Notes: generated from the letters alone by a model not told the origin. DNA of 64,000 bases from CAIWHR01 sp963709525 (GCA_963709525.1 CAVPXB010000009.1:496001-560000), one strand, 5' to 3'. Positions 7,296 through 19,699 are shown, counted from the stretch's first letter. Numbers and translations: made by a program.

Positions 7296-7985
7296 TCAAC
7301 CGCGTGCCAAACCGGCCAGCGCATCGCGATCGACGACGCGGATGCGTTCTCGACCGAGATCGACCCAGCCGCGATCCTCGAAGTTGCGCAGCAGCCGCGA
7401 CACGATTTCGCGCACGCTGCCAAGCTCGTCGGCGAGGGCCTGATGCGTCGCATGGATGTCGCCGACAGGGGTCTTGTTGACCAGCAGCGCGGCAAGCCGC
7501 TGGTCGAGTTTCTGGTAAGCCACGGCCTCGACCACCTGCATCAGCGACGACAGCCGCTCGCCGAACATGGCGAACACGTGGCGGCGAAAAGTCTCGTCGC
7601 CGGCGATCAACGCCTGGAACTCCTGCGGAGGAATCACCAGCAACTCGACCTCGGTCTCGGCGATGCCCGAGGCATCGTAGTTGGCCTGGCCCAGCAGGCA
7701 GCTGCCGGACAGCAGGCAGGACTCGCCGGGCTTGACGCGGTACAACTGCAGCTCCCGCCCGTTGGGATAGCGCTGCAGCACGCGTATGCTGCCGCCCAGC
7801 ACCAGCGGATACCCCGAGCACGGCGACTGCTCGCTGAACATCACCGTGCCCGCCGGGACCTTGCGATGGACGCTCGACCGGACCAGGCGCTCGATGGTTT
7901 CGCGCGGCGCGGGCGCCAGCGAAGGAAACGCCGCGACGACGCGCGCAGCGAGGGGCGACTGTTCGTCGGTCACGGAGGCGGGCAT
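7296..7985 (-). CDS. Crp/Fnr-family transcriptional regulator, CRP-like DNA specificity
   Basis: 229 residues from MPASVTDEQ; a longer frame upstream lacks homology and overlaps the operator region. The N-terminal cyclic-nucleotide-like beta-roll (AGTVMFSEQSPCSGYPLVLGG, GRELQLYRV, SCLLSGSCLLG) is followed by a winged helix (HQALADELGSVREIVSRLL). The recognition helix RExxxR (REIVSR) matches CRP rather than the ExxSR pattern of FNR, predicting a TGTGA half-site. Several cysteines (near 47, 80 and 85) could serve redox sensing, but the FNR four-cysteine cluster motif is missing. It is divergent from the sulfide operon and upstream of the hemerythrin. Confidence 0.9.
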   Translation of the reverse strand: MPASVTDEQSPLAARVVAAFPSLAPAPRETIERLVRSSVHRKVPAGTVMFSEQSPCSGYPLVLGGSIRVLQRYPNGRELQLYRVKPGESCLLSGSCLLGQANYDASGIAETEVELLVIPPQEFQALIAGDETFRRHVFAMFGERLSSLMQVVEAVAYQKLDQRLAALLVNKTPVGDIHATHQALADELGSVREIVSRLLRNFEDRGWVDLGRERIRVVDRDALAGLARG

Positions 7986-8205
7986 GGCGGGCAATGGCGT
8001 CGGTTGGGAGGCGGTGCGCAAACGGCGGGCGAATGGCGATTCTACAATGCGCGGCGCGGCCAGGCATTGTTGCGCTGTGCTCCCGCCATGGACCGGAGCC
8101 GGATCCCCCTGCGCTGGAAGCAGGGTGTGTCCGCCGCGGCCCGCCATGTCGACGGCCGCTGGCCGACCGCATATGGCGACGATTCGCCGCAGGCGTCGTG
8201 CAGGG

Positions 8206-8250
8206 TATGTGATTCAGGTCACATATATGTTGTGGCGCTGCCTTCATACT
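8206..8250 (+). promoter_or_regulatory. CRP-type operator and promoter of the sulfide operon
   Basis: Perfect palindrome TATGTGA-N6-TCACATA at 8206-8225. A -10-like CATACT at 8245-8250 puts the palindrome centre at about -41.5, a class II activator position. It lies in the 297-bp divergent spacer between the regulator gene and the DUF2892 operon and could control both. Confidence 0.75.
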
Positions 8251-8282
8251 TGGAACCTTCATCAACGCAGTGGAGGTCAGGC

Positions 8283-8477
8283 ATGGAAACCAATGTCGGT
8301 GGGGCCGATCGCATCGTGCGCATCGTGGTGGGGCTCGCGCTGCTTTCGCTGGTGTTCATCCTCGACGGCGGCAACCGCTGGTGGGGGCTTGTTGGTCTCG
8401 TGTTTCTGGCGACCGGTCTCCTGGGCTGGTGCCCCGCGTACGTCCCATTCGGCATCAAGACCTGCCGTACCAAGTGA
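8283..8477 (+). CDS. DUF2892 membrane protein (YgaP-like), first copy
   Basis: 64 residues with two hydrophobic segments (IVRIVVGLALLSLVFIL and WWGLVGLVFLATGLLGW) and the family motif CPAYVPFGIKTC. Related domains form the membrane part of YgaP, whose other half is a rhodanese, so a link to sulfane-sulfur handling is known for the family. A strong GGAGG at 8272-8276 precedes the ATG. The stop overlaps the GTG start of the RND adaptor gene. First gene of the sulfide operon. Confidence 0.88.
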   Translation: METNVGGADRIVRIVVGLALLSLVFILDGGNRWWGLVGLVFLATGLLGWCPAYVPFGIKTCRTK

Positions 8478-9577
8478 GACTCGCAGTGAGAGGTTTCGCT
8501 GACCGGCGGCGCGCCCGTCTCTTCCTGGCCGGCGCAACGGCGCTGCTGTTCGCCCAGCCCGGAATGGCGCAGACGCAACCGGCAGTGGTGGCGGGCTCCA
8601 ACGTCGGGCCCACGATCGAGGTCGCCGTGCGCGAGTTGGCGCAGACGATCCAGGCCGAGGGCGTGGTGGAGGCCGTGCGGCAGGCGACGCTGGGCGCACA
8701 GGTCGCGGGACGCATCGTCGAACTCGCGGTGAAAGCCGGCGACGCGGTGCGCGCCGGCCAGGTGCTGGCGCGCATCGACGCGCGAACCGCCAACCAGGCC
8801 GTGGCGGCCAGCCAGTCGCAGGTCGCCGAAGCCGAGGCGAATCTCGGCAACGCCCGGCGCAAGCACGAGCGCAACCAGAGCCTGCTCGCACAGAAGTTCG
8901 TCAGCCAGGCCGCGGTCGATCAGTCCGATGCCGAATACAAGGCGGCACAAGCCCAGCTCGAGGCGGTCAAGGCCAACGCCGGCGTAGCGACCGCCGCACA
9001 GACTTTCAACACCATCAGCGCGCCCTATGCCGGTGTCGTCGGCGCCACGCACGCGGAACTGGGCGACATGGCGCAGCCGGGCCGTGCGCTGGTGACCGTG
9101 TTCGATCCGCGCGAGATGCGCGTGACGGCGACGCTGTCGCAGGCTGCGCTTGCGAAGGCGCAGTTGAAGGCGCCGGTTCGCATCGAGCTCCCGGCGCAAG
9201 CCACCACCGTTACGGCGACGCGTGTCACGCTGCTGCCGCTGGCGGACTCCCGCGCCCACACCAGCCGTGTCCGTCTCGATCTGCCGGTGACCGAAGGCGT
9301 GCTCCCGGGCCAGTATGCACGCGCGCATTTCGTCAGCGGCAGCGTGCGCGCACTGGCCGTGCCCGCGACGGCGCTTCTGAAACGCGGCGAGGTGACCGCC
9401 GTGTACGTGATCGACCGCGAGGGCCGGGCGCTGTTGCGTCAGGTGCGCGCCGGCGAGGCGGTCGCCGACGGTCAGGTCGAGATCCTGTCCGGCCTCGCCG
9501 GGGGCGAGCGCATCGCGCAGAACCCGGTGCAGGCGGGCATGGCTGCTTCTGCAGTCGCCGCACCCGCGGCCAAGTAA
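8474..9577 (+). CDS. RND efflux periplasmic adaptor (HlyD/MFP family)
   Basis: 367 residues from a GTG that overlaps the DUF2892 stop (GTGA); another GTG lies 12 bp downstream. A signal peptide ends GMA-Q. The barrel-sandwich/lipoyl half (ATLGAQVAGRIVELAVKAGD, VRAGQVLARID), an alpha-hairpin (NQAVAASQSQVAEAEANLGNARRKHERNQ) and the C-terminal half (ISAPYAGVVG, then VTEGVLPGQYARAHF) are in the expected order. It bridges the inner-membrane pump to an outer-membrane channel. The pump gene is two genes downstream, with the sulfide:quinone oxidoreductase between them. No TolC-like channel is encoded nearby. Confidence 0.9.
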   Translation: MRLAVRGFADRRRARLFLAGATALLFAQPGMAQTQPAVVAGSNVGPTIEVAVRELAQTIQAEGVVEAVRQATLGAQVAGRIVELAVKAGDAVRAGQVLARIDARTANQAVAASQSQVAEAEANLGNARRKHERNQSLLAQKFVSQAAVDQSDAEYKAAQAQLEAVKANAGVATAAQTFNTISAPYAGVVGATHAELGDMAQPGRALVTVFDPREMRVTATLSQAALAKAQLKAPVRIELPAQATTVTATRVTLLPLADSRAHTSRVRLDLPVTEGVLPGQYARAHFVSGSVRALAVPATALLKRGEVTAVYVIDREGRALLRQVRAGEAVADGQVEILSGLAGGERIAQNPVQAGMAASAVAAPAAK

Positions 9578-9635
9578 CTTCCGCAACGCCACATCGAGCC
9601 CGCCATACGGCATAAAGGGCAGGAGGAGATCGCAC

Positions 9636-10910
9636 ATGGCACACATCGTGATACTGGGGGCGGGGCTCGGCGGAATGCCGATGGCTTACGAGATGAAGGC
9701 GTTGCTGCGCCCCGGCGACACCGTCACCGTGCTGGGGCAGGGACCGAATTACCACTTCGTGCCGTCCAATCCCTGGGTGGCGGTCCGGTGGCGCAAACGC
9801 AGCGACATCGAGTTTCCGGTCGCACCCTGCCTTGCGAAGAAGGGCATTGCGTACAACCCGACCGGCGCCAGGCGCGTGCATCCCGACAGGAACGCGATCG
9901 AACTCAACGATGGCGCGATGCTGGCTTATGACTTTCTTGTCATCGCCACCGGGCCCAAGCTCGCTTTCGACGAGATCGAAGGTCTTGGACCCCTGGGCCA
10001 TACGCAGTCGGTGTGCCACGTCGATCATGCCGAACGCGCGGCGGACGACTGGGACAAGTTCGTCCAGGATCCGGGCCCGATCGTCGTCGGTGCGGTCCAG
10101 GGCGCGTCGTGCTTCGGCCCCGCCTACGAATTCTGCTTCATCATGGAAACCGACCTTCGCCGGCGCAAGATCCGCGACAAGGTGCCGATGACCTTCGTCA
10201 CCGCCGAGCCCTACATCGGCCACCTCGGCCTGGGCGGCGTCGGCGATTCCAAGGGCATGCTCGAGTCCGCGCTGCGCGACAAGCACATCAAGTGGATCTG
10301 CAACGCCAAGGTCACCAGGGTCGAGGCCGGCAAGATGCACGTCACCGAACACGACGACGAGGGCAAGCCGAAGAAGGAGCACCTGCTGCCCTTCAAGTAC
10401 TCGATGATGCTGCCGGCGTTCAAGGGCATCGACGCGGTGTTCGGCATCGACGGCCTCACCAATCCGCGCGGCTTCATCCTCATCGACGCCCACCAGCGCA
10501 ACCCGAAGTACAAGAACATCTACGCGGTGGGCGTGTGCGTGGCGATTCCACCGGTCGAGGTGACGCCGGTGCCGACCGGCGCGCCCAAGACCGGCTACAT
10601 GATCGAGTCGATGGTCACCGCCGCCGCGCACAACATCCGGTCCGAACTCGACGGCAAGGAGCCGGCCGACAAGGCGACGTGGAATGCGGTGTGCCTTGCC
10701 GACATGGGCGATACCGGCATTGTCTTCGTGGCGCTGCCGCAGATCCCGCCGCGCAATGTCAACTGGTTCGCGCAGGGCAAATGGGTGCACCTCGCCAAGA
10801 TCGGCTTCGAGAAGTACTTCATCCGCAAGATGAAAATGGGCACTTCTGAACCCGTCTTCGAGAAGTACCTGATGAAGGTGATCGGCGTCGAAAAACTGAA
10901 GACGAAATGA
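9636..10910 (+). CDS. sqr: Sulfide:quinone oxidoreductase
   Basis: 424 residues, FAD-dependent membrane-peripheral enzyme oxidising sulfide to sulfane sulfur and reducing quinone. N-terminal FAD dinucleotide fold HIVILGAGLGGMPMA; a second nucleotide segment DFLVIATGPKLAF. Three cysteines, C127 (SVCHVDH), C159 (GASCFGP) and C353 (NAVCLADMGDTG), fall at the positions of the three redox cysteines of Rhodobacter capsulatus SQR as recalled, so catalysis should be intact. The C-terminal region (WVHLAKIGFEKYFIRKMK) is amphipathic, as in membrane-anchoring tails. A strong AGGAGGAGAT precedes the ATG. Its place inside an RND efflux operon is unusual. Confidence 0.93.
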   Translation: MAHIVILGAGLGGMPMAYEMKALLRPGDTVTVLGQGPNYHFVPSNPWVAVRWRKRSDIEFPVAPCLAKKGIAYNPTGARRVHPDRNAIELNDGAMLAYDFLVIATGPKLAFDEIEGLGPLGHTQSVCHVDHAERAADDWDKFVQDPGPIVVGAVQGASCFGPAYEFCFIMETDLRRRKIRDKVPMTFVTAEPYIGHLGLGGVGDSKGMLESALRDKHIKWICNAKVTRVEAGKMHVTEHDDEGKPKKEHLLPFKYSMMLPAFKGIDAVFGIDGLTNPRGFILIDAHQRNPKYKNIYAVGVCVAIPPVEVTPVPTGAPKTGYMIESMVTAAAHNIRSELDGKEPADKATWNAVCLADMGDTGIVFVALPQIPPRNVNWFAQGKWVHLAKIGFEKYFIRKMKMGTSEPVFEKYLMKVIGVEKLKTK

Positions 10911-10920
10911 CGGACATAGT

Positions 10921-14168
<3,248 letters not shown>

Positions 14169-14172
<4 letters not shown>

Positions 14173-14375
14173 ACACCAATCGCATGATCCGCATTTTCGC
14201 CGGAGCCTTCGTGCTCGTGTCGCTCGGACTGGGCGTGCAGGGCAGCCCGCTGTTCGTCAACGCCAACTGGCTGTGGTTCACGGCGTTCGTCGGCGCCAAC
14301 CTGTTTCAGAGCGGGTTCACGTGTTTCTGCCCGCTGGAAAAAATATTGCTGAAACTGGGCGTCAGGGCGGGTTGA
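14169..14375 (+). CDS. DUF2892 membrane protein, second copy
   Basis: 68 residues: two hydrophobic helices (MIRIFAGAFVLVSLGLGV and WLWFTAFVGANLFQSGFT) then CFCPLEKILLKLGV, the DUF2892 ending. It overlaps the pump gene by ATGA, so it is the last gene of the operon. Together with the first copy it brackets the adaptor-SQR-pump genes. The two copies are only distantly alike, so they probably have distinct partners rather than being a recent duplication. Confidence 0.88.
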
Positions 14376-14440
14376 CTCGCTGCGGGGTCCGTGACGACTC
14401 GGCGCTTGACCCGCGCCGCGCCATCTCGCAGTATCTTTAG

Positions 14441-14468
14441 CTTCGCGGCTGAAGCCGCTCCTGCGAAG
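14441..14468. repeat. Extragenic palindrome family A
   Basis: CTTCGCGGCTGAAGCCGCTC followed by CTGCGAAG: a hairpin with stem GGC-TGAA-GCC and outer CTTCG/CGAAG pairing, just after the sulfide operon. The flank GTGCCGGATCAA at ~14490 also follows copies at 3853 and 42250. Confidence 0.75.
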
Positions 14469-14539
14469 TTCGCCCGTTCAGACTTCATCGTGCCGGATCA
14501 ATAGTGCCCACGGCCGCCCACACTCCAGGACAGGCAACC

Positions 14540-15172
14540 ATGCCCCAGATGCTCACCGTCGTCGGTCATCCGCTGATCTTGCACAAGCTCACGATCATGC
14601 GCCGCAAGGACACGACCACGGACAATTTTCGCCGCCTGCTGCGCGAGATCGCGCAGTTGCTCGCCTACGAGGTGACCCGCGACCTGCCGCTCGAAATGGT
14701 GCCGATCGAAACGCCGCTGGCGGCGATCGACGCGCCGCAGATCAGCGGCAAGAAGCTTTGCCTGGTCTCGATCCTGCGCGCCGGCAACGGAATGCTCGAT
14801 GGCATGCTGGACATCCTGCCGGCAGCGCGCGTCGGGCACATCGGCCTCTACCGGGACCCGAAGACGCTGGCGGCGGTGCAGTACTACTTCAAGGTGCCCG
14901 ACGACATCGCCGATCGCCTGGTGATTGTCGTCGATCCAATGTTGGCCACCGGCCATTCGGCGGTCGCCGCCATCAACCGCCTGAAGGAAGCCGGGGCCGT
15001 GACGATCAAGTATGTCTGCCTGCTGGCGGCGCCGGAAGGCGTGGCGGCGTTGCAGGCGGGGCATCCCGATATTCCGATATTCACGGCTGCGATCGACGAT
15101 CATCTCAATGCTCACGGCTACATCGTGCCGGGGTTGGGCGACGCCGGGGATCGGCTGTTCGGTACCAAGTAG
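14540..15172 (+). CDS. upp: Uracil phosphoribosyltransferase
   Basis: 210 residues, makes UMP from uracil and PRPP in pyrimidine salvage. The ATG at 14540 (MPQMLTVVGHPLILHKLTIMR) matches the family start and has AGGA 9 nt upstream; a GTG at 14504 would add 12 unneeded residues. Seen: TTTDNFRRLLREIAQLLAYE, SILRAGNGMLDGML, the PRPP loop VDPMLATGHSA, and the C-terminal uracil-binding YIVPGLGDAGDRLFGTK. Complete. It is followed after 24 bp by a methyltransferase gene. Confidence 0.96.
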   Translation: MPQMLTVVGHPLILHKLTIMRRKDTTTDNFRRLLREIAQLLAYEVTRDLPLEMVPIETPLAAIDAPQISGKKLCLVSILRAGNGMLDGMLDILPAARVGHIGLYRDPKTLAAVQYYFKVPDDIADRLVIVVDPMLATGHSAVAAINRLKEAGAVTIKYVCLLAAPEGVAALQAGHPDIPIFTAAIDDHLNAHGYIVPGLGDAGDRLFGTK

Positions 15173-15196
15173 ACTTGCGGGCGGCGCTGCCGATCC

Positions 15197-16379
15197 ATGA
15201 CAACGCCTGAGGTCTTGAGCGTGAGCGCGCACCCGGTCGTTCACTGGACCGAGGACGGCGAGGCGCACGCCGCGCGCTGGCGCTCGGAGGGCGGGGCACC
15301 GCCCCCAACGCGCGTGGTCATCGCCGATGACCAAATGACGGCCGATCATGCGTACGCCCTCGCGTCCCAGGGCACCGCGCTGCTGTGGCGCGGAGACTTC
15401 CAGAACGCGCGCCAGATGCTGATTGCGCTGGCGAGCCGCGCCGACCGCGCGCCGCGCAAGCCGAAACGGTCGGCCATAGCCCCGATGCCCGCATCGCCCG
15501 CCGAAGCCTTCCATCTCCATCGTCAGGCCCGGTCACAGCGTGCGCGCACGTTGCGCGCGCTGCTGGTGCCGCTCGACGCATGACTACGGCATTCCGTTGC
15601 GACGCGCGCCCGATATCCGGCAAGCCTGCACGGAAGGCTACGGCCCGGGAGACCGTTCCTCGGTCGCCTCGCTGCGGGAATTGCTGGGCCTCATCGGCGC
15701 GCACGAGTGGCGCAGCAAGGGCATCGAAATTCCGGCGATCGGCGGCCGCATCCATCCGCACTACGGGGTGTTCGCGCCGATTCGCAGCGAATACGTCGAT
15801 CTGGTCGCCAGGGCGCCTCTGCCGGCGTCGATGGCATCGTCCAGCCTGGCCTTCGACATCGGCACCGGGACGGGCGTGCTGGCCGCCGTGCTCGCGCGGC
15901 GCGGCATCGGCCGCGTGGTCGCCACCGACCAGGATCCCCGCGCGCTGGCGTGCGCTCGCGAGAACATCGAACGCCTCGGGCTGGCGAAGCAAGTGGAAGT
16001 CATGCAGGCGGATCTTTTTCCCGAAGGGCGCGCCCCGCTCGTGGTGTGCAACCCGCCCTGGGTTCCCGCGCGGCCGAGTTCTCCCATCGAGCGCGGGATC
16101 TACGACCCGGGAAGCGGCATGCTGCGTGGATTCCTGGCCGCGCTGCCCGCACACCTGGCGCCGCAAGGCGAGGGCTGGTTGATTCTTTCGGATCTCGCGG
16201 AGCACCTGGGCCTGCGGTCGAGGCCGGAGCTGCTCGCTGCGTTCGACGCGGCGGGATTGAAGGTCGTGAATCGAAGCGACGTGCGGCCGAAACACCCACG
16301 TGCTTCCGACGAAAACGATCCGCTCCACGCGGCGCGCGCAGTCGAGGTGACTTCGCTCTGGCGCCTCGCCGTGCGCTGA
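15197..16379 (+). CDS. Class I SAM-dependent methyltransferase, PrmC/HemK-like (frameshifted)
   Basis: The first ~127 residues (MTTPEVLSVSAHPVVHW ... RALLVPLDA) run into a TGA at 15581, but the next frame continues directly as DYGIPLRRAPDIRQACTEGYGPG and then a full methyltransferase. One extra T near 15580 explains the break. SAM motif I is AFDIGTGTGVLAAVLARRG; the NPPW motif (VVCNPPWVPARPS) is typical of enzymes methylating planar amides or bases, as in PrmC and RlmF-type proteins. The N-terminal domain is not recognised. Substrate unknown. It follows upp on the same strand. Confidence 0.75.
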
Positions 16380-16447
16380 GTATCCCAATCTCGCGGCGCG
16401 TAGCGTCGGCCGCAAGCGTACATGCCGGCAGTACGGGAACGGATTGC

Positions 16448-16879
16448 CTAGCCCGCAGCGGTCGACGTCTTCGACGCCCGTTGGGCCAGGAAGTCGGCGA
16501 ACTTCTTGTCGTCGTTGGTGAGGTGTGCCACAAACCAGCGCTCAAGGAACGCGAACGGGCCCATGGTGGAGCCGAATTTTTCCGCGGCGTGCAGCGTGAC
16601 CTGCAAACCGCTCAAGCCTTCCAGCAGCCGCCGGTGCGATTCGCAATGCTGATCCATGTCGGGGTACTGCAGTTCACGCATCTCCGCTTCTTCCGTCGCG
16701 AAGTGCTCTTCCGCTGCGACGCGGAGAGTGCTGGCCGCCATCAGCAAGCGGGTATCGTCCCGGGACGAGATGGCCGTGAGCAGCTGGTTGAGTTTGTCCA
16801 GCAGTCCCCGGTGGTCGTCGTCCAGGTCAGTTGCCGCGAGCGCCAAATTCTCTGTCCACGGAAGGCCGAACATTGCCAT
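16448..16879 (-). CDS. Bacteriohemerythrin
   Basis: 143 residues, a single-domain oxygen-binding di-iron protein. All ligands of the canonical fold are seen: H23 (DDDHRGLL), H59 and E63 (EEHFATEEAEM), H78 and H82 (DQHCESHRR), H119 and D124 (VAHLTNDDKKF). W8 and the PWTENL start also fit the family. Probable oxygen storage or delivery, or redox buffering. It is divergent from the LysR regulator gene with 175 bp between; it is unlike the HHE protein at 6740-7294, so the window carries two hemerythrin types. Confidence 0.95.
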   Translation of the reverse strand: MAMFGLPWTENLALAATDLDDDHRGLLDKLNQLLTAISSRDDTRLLMAASTLRVAAEEHFATEEAEMRELQYPDMDQHCESHRRLLEGLSGLQVTLHAAEKFGSTMGPFAFLERWFVAHLTNDDKKFADFLAQRASKTSTAAG

Positions 16880-17030
16880 TGCAGCTCCCTTTCTTGGTAC
16901 TTGTAGCGGTTCGCTCGTGCTTCAGGCTCGCCCGTTCCGCCTATGCCAACGGCAGATGCAGCCCTTCCTTGTCTCCCACAATCGCCGAGATGTATAGCCC
17001 CGGATGTTACGACGCGCAAATGCCAAAAGA

Positions 17031-17043
17031 TTCTTGGTACTAT
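17031..17043 (+). promoter_or_regulatory. Extended -10 promoter of the LysR gene, repeated box
   Basis: TTCTTGGTACT at 17031-17041 is a direct copy of 16891-16901, near the start of the divergent bacteriohemerythrin gene. The 17035-17043 copy contains TGG-TACTAT, an extended -10. The predicted transcript would have a leader of only about 5 nt. The repeat may be a regulator half-site. Confidence 0.4.
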
Positions 17044-17054
17044 GCCGATACGGT

Positions 17055-18002
17055 ATGGATCTGCTTCGCTCCGCCATTTCGCTGCGCCAACTTCACTACC
17101 TCGTCGCGGTAGCGGACGCCGGTTCCTTCAGCGCGGCCGCGGAGCAGACGCATGTGGCGCAGCCGGCGCTCAGCCGGCAGATCGCCCTGCTCGAAGCGCA
17201 GGTCGGCCTGCGCCTGCTGAATCGCTCCCGCAAGGGCGTGACGCTGACGGAAGGCGGCACTCGTCTCTACAACCTCGCCCGCAGCATGCTGGAACGGCTC
17301 GGCAGCGTTCAATCCGAGTTGCGTGCCAGCGAGAAACGACCGGCCGGCGTGGTTACGGTTGCGTTGCCTCCCAGCGTGGCCTCGATGCTCCTCCCGCGGG
17401 TCGTGCGCGAAATCGAAGCGCGCTATCCCGAGATCATCCTGCGGGTCGAGGACAGCCTGAGCCTGGAGAACGGCCGCAGCCTCGAAGCGGCGCTGCTCGA
17501 CTTTGGAATCGTGCCCACCGCGGACGAGCTGGTGGACGTCGATTACGAGCCGCTGGTGCGCGAATCGCTGCTGCTGGTCGAAAGACGGGGCGCATCGCGA
17601 CGGGTGCCGGCGACCATTGCGTTCGACCAGGTGGCAAAGCTCAAGCTCATCATGCCCCCGCGCAGCTTTCACACACGCCGGGTCGTCGACGACATTGCGC
17701 GAGGGTCGCACCTCGCGCTGAACATCGCCTACGAGCAGCGGTCCGTGACGACGATCATGAGCCTGGTGCGCGACGGGCTCGGGGCCACAATCACCCATTC
17801 GCCTGCCGTCGAGCAATTCTGGACACCCGGCACCGTCTCTGCGCGCCGTATCGTCAGGCCGGAGATTACGCGCACGATTTCGCTCGCGCGCCCGTCCAAG
17901 CGCACCTTGAGCTTCGCGGCAGAGGCCGTTTACGGTGTCTTCAAGCGTTTCGCGATCGAGGCCGTAGAGGATGGACGCTGGCAGGGCACGCCGCTTTGCT
18001 GA
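17055..18002 (+). CDS. LysR-family transcriptional regulator
   Basis: 315 residues from ATG at 17055 (MDLLRSAISLRQLHYLVAVA). The winged helix-turn-helix at residues 10-65 is classic LysR: SFSAAAEQTHVAQPALSRQIALLEAQVG, LLNRSRKGVTLTEGG. The rest is a two-lobed periplasmic-binding-like effector domain (SVASMLLPRVVREIEARYPE, MSLVRDGLGATITHSPAVEQF). Effector is unknown; the C-terminal half resembles regulators of the Nac/CynR/aromatic type only loosely. Divergent from bacteriohemerythrin, which is the natural candidate target. Confidence 0.92.
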   Translation: MDLLRSAISLRQLHYLVAVADAGSFSAAAEQTHVAQPALSRQIALLEAQVGLRLLNRSRKGVTLTEGGTRLYNLARSMLERLGSVQSELRASEKRPAGVVTVALPPSVASMLLPRVVREIEARYPEIILRVEDSLSLENGRSLEAALLDFGIVPTADELVDVDYEPLVRESLLLVERRGASRRVPATIAFDQVAKLKLIMPPRSFHTRRVVDDIARGSHLALNIAYEQRSVTTIMSLVRDGLGATITHSPAVEQFWTPGTVSARRIVRPEITRTISLARPSKRTLSFAAEAVYGVFKRFAIEAVEDGRWQGTPLC

Positions 18003-18231
18003 ATCGCGCTCTCTTGGCAGAAGATGATGCGGTGGGTCCCGGACGCCATCGTCATGCCGCGTGGGCTCGCCTTGCATCCATCCAGGTCCGGGGGATCCTG
18101 ATTTTTCTGATCGACAAGTCGGAACATCGCGTCGGCGTCGACCTTTTCGGGACCTTCCGATGATGGATCTATCTCCCGTCCGCGCATCGGGGCGTTCCGG
18201 ATTGGCGCGGCCGCTGCCCGAGGATTCCCGT

Positions 18232-18829
18232 ATGGCAGAATCACGCCGGGGGCGAGTGCGAGGGGTGGTGGTGCATACGTGGCAAGGCGTCAACTATCGT
18301 TTGCGTGCGGCGACGTGCGGGGACGAACCCGCTCTGCGGGAGTTGATTGCTCGTTCCATCCGTGAACTCGGCGCCAACGACTACACGCCGGAACAGATCG
18401 AAGCCGCGCTGACCGGGGCGTTCGGGATCGACAGCTCCCTGATCCGCGATGGGACCTACTTCGTCGTGGTCTCGGAGCGCAGCGAGATCGTCGGCTGCGG
18501 AGGGTGGAGCAAGCGCAGGACACTGTTCGGAAGTGACGCTCGCGCGGATCGCGACGACGCCTGGCTTGACCCTCGGTTCGATGCCAGCGAAGGTCCGCGC
18601 GTTCTTCATCCACCCGGACCATGCGCGGCGAGGGTTGGGTCGATTGATCCTGGAGCACAGCGAGGCTGAGGCCGCACGCGCCGGCTTCTCCGAGTTTGAA
18701 CTGATGGCGACGTTGCCAGGCAAGCGGCTCTACGAGAGATGCGGGTACGTTCCAGGATCACCGATCCGGCATCCGTTGCCGGGTGGGTTGCTCATCACAT
18801 TCGTACCGATGACGAAGCAAGCCGCCTGA
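18232..18829 (+). CDS. GNAT-family N-acetyltransferase (frameshifted)
   Basis: Frame one runs MAESRRGRVRG ... NYRLRAATCGDEPALRELIARSIRELG ... FVVVSERSEIVGCGGWSKRRTLFG; frame two then gives AKVRAFFIHPDHARRGLGRLILEHSEAEA ... FELMATLPGKRLYERCGYVPG. The acetyl-CoA loop HPDHARRGLGR and the C-terminal strand are intact. The switch lies near 18590-18596 and needs one base removed or two added. Earlier in-frame starts exist at 18160 (MMDLSPV) but the 18232 start is closer to the domain. Substrate unknown. Confidence 0.75.
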
Positions 18830-19127
18830 TAGACGCGGACACGCTCGGCGGAATCGCCTTCCGGACTGTCCGCTTTACGACGTCGTACCCCGGCGGTCGA
18901 CCGTCGGCCAATGGATGTGCAAGCTACATCCGGCGTGCGGCCGCTTCACGCCCATGTCTGTCGTGGGGTGCGCCAGCGTCCTGCGCGCCATGCAATGCAA
19001 GCCGGGCGGGTCGTCGATCTTTGGGATGGCTCTACCGAGCGGTCGACCAAAGAACCGCCATGTCGACGGGTTCTATGCGCGCGTTGGCCGTAACCGAGGC
19101 GAAGGCTGCATGCTATTGCCCCGCCGG
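18830..19127. other. 298-bp stretch without a recognisable gene
   Basis: Between the GNAT gene and the 3' end of the adhesin. Short open frames are present but none shows a ribosome-binding site or a known domain. I see no convincing terminator or repeat. Confidence 0.5.
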
Positions 19128-19699
19128 CTACAGCCGCGTCTGGCTAAGGCTGCCGCTTTCGCGCAAAAGCGCAGCCAGTGCCGCCTTCACCGCCACCACG
19201 TCCTTCCGCGTCGCCTCGAGTACGGCAAGTTGCTGACGCTGCGTCTCGAGTTGCTGCTGCATTGCCAGCATCGTGGCGCGCTGGTTTGCGATCTGCTGCG
19301 TCTGGGCGGTAATGGTGCGCTGCTGCTTCTGGAGCTCGTTGAGCAGCATCGGCGGCAGGTGCTGGTACATGACGTTTCGATCTGGCCGTCGGCGGCATGC
19401 GCAACGAGACCCGGGTAGATCTCGGCCACCTCCTCGGCGATCAGACCCATATTGGAGCGTGCGCCCTGAGGGATTCTGGTCGGACTTGTAATGGAACGTC
19501 ACCGGGCGCAATTTCATCAGGTCCGCGCTGGCGTCGGCCATGTCGGCAATGTCGTCCTTGACGCGGCGTGAAGACCAAGCTGTACCAAGCTGACCGTTGC
19601 TATCAACCAATACTTGATATGCCCCAGGCAATATGGATCGTGCCCCATATGCCTTCAATGAACGTCATTCGTCTGGACTGCCATGGCTATCCTATCCGA

